From Bacteroidota bacterium (GTDB lineage Bacteria > Bacteroidota > Bacteroidia > Chitinophagales > Saprospiraceae): a stretch of DNA of 9,899 nt. The DNA lies in NCBI GenBank assembly GCA_029573365.1, contig JAKQGD010000642.1:1-9899 (forward strand). Reading direction: 5' to 3'. The number at the start of each line of letters is the position of its first letter. Positions within the stretch are counted from its first letter, which is position 1. The notes below the pieces were generated by a model that worked only from the letters and a program-made list of their open reading frames with translations, was not told the DNA's origin and made no database searches. The position numbers and the translations under genes were made by a program. Of the stretch, positions 7,304 through 9,899 are shown piece after piece.

Positions 7304-7809
7304 AGGTGATAATACTTACAGGCCCCATCAGGTCGGGCAAAACAACACTGCTCATGTCTTTATTTGCCGGAAGACCAGGTACTGATGGGTTTTTGACACC
7401 TGACAGTGACGGGCTGAGGTTGTTCTATGACCTCAGGACAGGGGAGCATTCAGAGTTTCAGACGGACGGCAGGGATGGGAATGACACTTCTGCCATAGGG
7501 CGGTTTGTTTTTAGCAATGCTGCTTTCAGACAAGGAAACGAAAAGTTAGCAGCCGACCTCCCTTCGGAAACGAAGGTGATGATTGTAGACGAAATAGGTA
7601 AGCTCGAAGCCGAAGGAAAGGGTTTTTTAACGGGCATTGAAAAATTTATTGGTAAAAATAGCGACAAAGACATCATTTTTCTGGCAGTTATCAGAGACTA
7701 TTTGAAAGAGACTTTCGTCCAAAGATTTGGATGGCACGACTGTTGTATTGCCGACATGGGACATAATGATGCTGCCACAAAACTCAGGCAGTGGTGCGGG
7801 ATAGAATAG
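7300..7809 (+). CDS. THEP1/NTPase_1-like P-loop nucleoside triphosphatase
   Basis: 169 residues from ATG 7300, which overlaps the upstream TGA by four bases; the frame continues 28 codons upstream, inside the previous gene, but the P-loop begins right after this ATG (MKVIILTG). Walker A is GPIRSGKTT (8-16). Walker B is MIVDEIGKLE (94-103), where DEIGxxE is characteristic of the THEP1/NTPase_1 family. The stretch TDGFLTP...LFYDLRTGE (28-49) also fits that group. Known members hydrolyse ATP/GTP and other NTPs slowly and their biological role is poorly defined. It lacks an ABC signature (LSGGQ), so it is not a standard ABC or ECF ATPase. Cys148-Cys149 and Cys166 are C-terminal extras. Being translationally coupled to a polytopic membrane protein suggests a membrane-associated role, which is inference. 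Confidence 0.82.
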   Translation: MKVIILTGPIRSGKTTLLMSLFAGRPGTDGFLTPDSDGLRLFYDLRTGEHSEFQTDGRDGNDTSAIGRFVFSNAAFRQGNEKLAADLPSETKVMIVDEIGKLEAEGKGFLTGIEKFIGKNSDKDIIFLAVIRDYLKETFVQRFGWHDCCIADMGHNDAATKLRQWCGIE

Positions 7810-7835
7810 CGGTAAAAAAAAACAGCTAGGTCTCA

Positions 7836-7851
7836 TTCCCCGAAAGGGGGA
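7836..7851. other. Short GNRA-loop hairpin after the NTPase gene
   Basis: TTCCCC and GGGGGA form a 6-bp stem (one G-U pair) around a GAAA tetraloop, 27 bases after the NTPase stop. No T-run follows on the plus strand. On the minus strand a T9 run exists but begins about 14 bases beyond the stem. It may stabilise an mRNA 3' end or act as a weak terminator; neither is established. Confidence 0.35.
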
Positions 7852-7951
7852 GAATCAAACAACACTGCGGTCCATCCAGGTGTTTAAATAGAGTCATATT
7901 GTAGACAGGCAGTGCAATTTTTAGCATACATGGGATGAGATTTTTGAAATC

Positions 7952-7965
7952 TTAATAATTATTAA
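7952..7965. promoter_or_regulatory. Perfect 14-bp palindrome TTAATAATTATTAA upstream of the OmpA-type gene
   Basis: The sequence equals its own reverse complement over 14 bases and ends 22 bases before the ATG at 7988. It could be an operator half-site pair or part of an AT-rich core promoter. GATTTTTG at 7939-7946 nearby is a 7/8 match to the -7 consensus. AT-rich palindromes arise easily by chance, so the call is tentative. Confidence 0.3.
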
Positions 7966-7987
7966 CCCTCTTAAAAAATTTGACAAA

Positions 7988-9871
7988 ATGAATGAATCAA
8001 TGCATCGGCACGATGACTATTTAAAATGTTCGGCATATGCCAGTAACAATCCGGATGGCTCGGGTTTCCACAGGTTTGAAGAAGGCGGAAAATTTTACTT
8101 TTCATTTATCGAGCATGCCAGGGTTATCCTCCGCAGCGAAGGCTATTCTTCTGAAAGCTCGCGGGAGAACGGCATTGCATCGGTACAGAAAAACATGGGG
8201 TCCGAAGATCAGTATGTGACAAAACAACTTCCTGACGGCAGGTGGGTACTGTCACTGAAGGCAGGTAACAATCAGGAAATTGCCAGATCCTGTCCTTTTG
8301 GTACCGAAGATGAGGTCAAGGCCTTCCTGCCTTCAGCGAGGGCAAAATATACAGACGAAATGCACAGACTGGCATCTGTTGAAGCCGGTACTGTGGCACA
8401 AAAGGGGCTGGCTTTTGCCGGCAACGCCTCCGACGGCGATGATGACGATTATATGATATGCAGGGAGTACGAAGAGAAGTACAATCTGGCACATGTGGAT
8501 GCCGACGGATTTATCAGTTTTCAGCATGAAAATACAGGGAAATATTACTTTGCCTGGTACGGCAAAGATGGAAGAGTCAAGCTGCGAAGCGAAGGTTATC
8601 CCAATGCAGGTGCTCGTGACAACGGCCTCGCTTCTGTTAAGAAAAACAAGGACCTCGATGAGAGATGGAGTACTGACTCAAAACATGGAGTACATTTCCT
8701 GATTCTCAAGGCCGGTAACCATCAGGAAATCGGACGAAGCTGCCCTTTTAAGTCAGAAGATGAAGCATGGGGTATCATCCGCAATGCCCCGGTGGCTGCG
8801 GCTGCTGTGGCTACAGCAGCTGCTGCTGTCTCCGCTCCTGTGGTTAATAAGGAAAAAGACGATGATTATCTGCACTGTGATGCTTATAAAGGCCATGATG
8901 TCAGCGACAAGGTCAATAACATAGCGTACTTCAAAGGCAAGGATGGTCAACTGTATTTTGTGGTGTACAATCGTGATGGCAGTGTAAAACTAAGGAGCGA
9001 AGGCTTTGATACAGTAGAACGCCGCGACAGCGAGCTCAAGGAAGTCATCAGGCTGCTAAACGATGATTCTATGTACCACACCATAGAAAAGGCCGGCTAC
9101 AGGATGAGGGTACTCAAGGACAAGAGTGGAAGGGAAATAGGAAGGTCATGCCCAGAAAAAATAGGTGCTGCCGTCACTGCTGCCGCCGCTGCTGCCCCTG
9201 TGGTGACAACTGCCCGCGAAGAAAAAGTTGTACCTCCGCCCGTAGCTCCTGTGGCCACAGGTGGCGGGTTTAACTGGTGGTGGCTTCTGCCTTTGCTGTT
9301 GCTGATTCCATTGTTTTTTATGTGGAGGTCATGCAGTGCCCCTAAAGCGGATATGAGTGTCACCACTCCGGCTGTTGAAACGACGACAACTGCTCCCGTG
9401 GCCACAGACACCATATCAGCAAAAACAGAGATTACCAAAACAGAACCTGTAACTGCAGCTAAAACTCCCGACTGTGACCTCAACTGGATTTTGTTTGATT
9501 TTGACAAGTATGACATCAGGTCTGACGCCAATGCAGAACTCCAGCAGATGGCAAAAATATTGAAGGAAAATCCAAGTTATGTCGGCGTGCTGAAAGCTCA
9601 TACAGACTCCAGGGGCAGTGATGAGTATAACCAGGCACTTTCACAAAACCGTGCCAGGGAAGCAAAAAAGGTACTCGTGGCAGCCGGTATTGAAGAGGGC
9701 AGGCTGCAAACCACAGCCTCCAGCGAAGCAGATCCCATCGCTACTAATACGGATGATGACTCAGGAAGAAGGTTTAACCGACGTGTAGAGCTTTATGTCA
9801 GAGATGCCTCAGGCAAGGAGATTTGCAAGTCCATACCGCCGCAGGTACCAGACAACCTTAAAGGACGCTGA
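7988..9871 (+). CDS. Envelope protein: three YegP/DUF1508-like repeats, one TM helix, OmpA domain
   Basis: 627 residues. Three homologous units of about 95-100 residues occur at 9-103, 153-253 and 292-389. Each starts DDYxxCxxY, has a GK(F/Y)YF- or GQLYF-type strand, the hallmark LRSEG(Y/F), and ends EIxRSCP. LRSEGY with a following NGxxSV(Q/K)KN matches the YegP/DUF1508 fold. Ala-rich linkers (267-284 and 394-403) separate the last unit and the membrane part. One transmembrane helix (about 429-446, WWWLLPLLLLIPLFFM) follows a Pro-rich stretch; there is no N-terminal signal peptide. After a Thr-rich linker comes an OmpA C-terminal domain (about 498-605) with AHTDSRGS, LSQNRA and NRRVELYV. Asp540 and Arg555 are 15 apart, as in the diaminopimelate-binding pair of A. 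baumannii OmpA. The likely topology is repeats in the cytoplasm and OmpA domain bound to peptidoglycan. The flanking charges are ambiguous. Confidence 0.85.
   Translation: MNESMHRHDDYLKCSAYASNNPDGSGFHRFEEGGKFYFSFIEHARVILRSEGYSSESSRENGIASVQKNMGSEDQYVTKQLPDGRWVLSLKAGNNQEIARSCPFGTEDEVKAFLPSARAKYTDEMHRLASVEAGTVAQKGLAFAGNASDGDDDDYMICREYEEKYNLAHVDADGFISFQHENTGKYYFAWYGKDGRVKLRSEGYPNAGARDNGLASVKKNKDLDERWSTDSKHGVHFLILKAGNHQEIGRSCPFKSEDEAWGIIRNAPVAAAAVATAAAAVSAPVVNKEKDDDYLHCDAYKGHDVSDKVNNIAYFKGKDGQLYFVVYNRDGSVKLRSEGFDTVERRDSELKEVIRLLNDDSMYHTIEKAGYRMRVLKDKSGREIGRSCPEKIGAAVTAAAAAAPVVTTAREEKVVPPPVAPVATGGGFNWWWLLPLLLLIPLFFMWRSCSAPKADMSVTTPAVETTTTAPVATDTISAKTEITKTEPVTAAKTPDCDLNWILFDFDKYDIRSDANAELQQMAKILKENPSYVGVLKAHTDSRGSDEYNQALSQNRAREAKKVLVAAGIEEGRLQTTASSEADPIATNTDDDSGRRFNRRVELYVRDASGKEICKSIPPQVPDNLKGR
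8012..8296 (+). repeat. YegP/DUF1508-like repeat unit 1
   Basis: Protein residues 9-103 of the OmpA-type protein. It is bounded by Cys14 (DDYLKCSAY) and Cys102 (IARSCPF). The core reads GKFYFSF...VILRSEGYSS, and NGIASVQKN and LKAGNNQEI are shared nearly unchanged with unit 2. Confidence 0.75.
8444..8746 (+). repeat. YegP/DUF1508-like repeat unit 2
   Basis: Residues 153-253, preceded by an Asp run. It is bounded by Cys158 (DDYMICREY) and Cys252 (IGRSCPF). It contains GKYYFAWY, VKLRSEGYP, NGLASVKKN and LKAGNHQEI. It is closer to unit 1 than to unit 3, suggesting a more recent duplication. Confidence 0.75.
8858..9154 (+). repeat. YegP/DUF1508-like repeat unit 3, more diverged
   Basis: Residues 291-389, bounded by Cys297 (DDYLHCDAY) and Cys388 (IGRSCPE). 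It keeps GQLYFVVYN and VKLRSEGF, but NGxxSVKKN has become DSELKEVIR and LKAGNxQEI has become LKDKSGREI. Confidence 0.7.
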
Positions 9872-9899
9872 TACAAATATCTTTCTGTGATATTAATCA

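Noticed and set aside
7836..7851. Hairpin considered as an intrinsic terminator
   Set aside because: No T-run directly follows the stem on either strand, so I list it only as a hairpin.
8786..8839. GCT/GCA-rich stretch considered as a DNA repeat or CRISPR-like element
   Set aside because: It is simply the coding sequence of an alanine-rich linker with mixed codons; no regular repeat-spacer structure exists.
9097..9531. 144-codon minus-strand frame rich in Val, Thr, Ala and Gly
   Set aside because: It is antisense to the low-complexity Ala/Thr linkers and TM region of the OmpA-type gene, which explains its composition.

Overview
The window looks like a chromosomal segment from a member of the Bacteroidota, possibly the Saprospiria/Chitinophagia side; the finer placement is a guess. 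Supporting signs are: near-consensus TAnnTTTG promoter -7 boxes upstream of several genes, AT-rich leaders without clear Shine-Dalgarno motifs, signal peptides ending in Ala-Gln, a BBP2-like outer-membrane barrel, and a MetZ-type sulfhydrylase. I see no tRNA, rRNA, CRISPR array, insertion sequence or phage gene. The ten genes are densely packed and no gene-free stretch exceeds about 200 bases.

Layout from left to right. Positions 1-1148 (minus strand) hold a TlpA-like thioredoxin cut by the left edge, preceded in transcription order by a small membrane TPR-like protein. Divergent from these, 1320-2897 (plus) is a tight pair: an OsmC/YhfA-like thiol protein and metZ, a PLP enzyme that makes homocysteine from an acylhomoserine and sulfide. 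metZ converges with the next block and the two stop codons overlap on a shared TTAA. Positions 2894-5316 (minus) hold a CNNM/CorC-type inner-membrane protein whose stop overlaps the start (ATGA) of a porin-like outer-membrane protein. Upstream of them, in the same direction, is a DedA-family membrane protein (5425-6105).

Positions 6106-6304 form a divergent promoter region with a good -7 box on each strand. To the right, 6305-7809 (plus) encodes an unrecognised polytopic membrane protein translationally coupled (ATGA) to a THEP1-like P-loop NTPase. After a 178-base spacer with a small hairpin and a perfect 14-bp palindrome comes a large envelope protein (7988-9871). It has three repeated YegP/DUF1508-like domains, Ala/Pro linkers, one transmembrane helix and a C-terminal OmpA peptidoglycan-binding domain.

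Themes: much of the window concerns the cell envelope (thioredoxin, CNNM, porin, DedA, DUF1508-OmpA) or thiol/sulfur chemistry (TlpA-like, OsmC, MetZ). The two parts most worth a second look are the membrane-protein/NTPase pair and the DUF1508x3-TM-OmpA protein, whose repeats are each bounded by two conserved cysteines.
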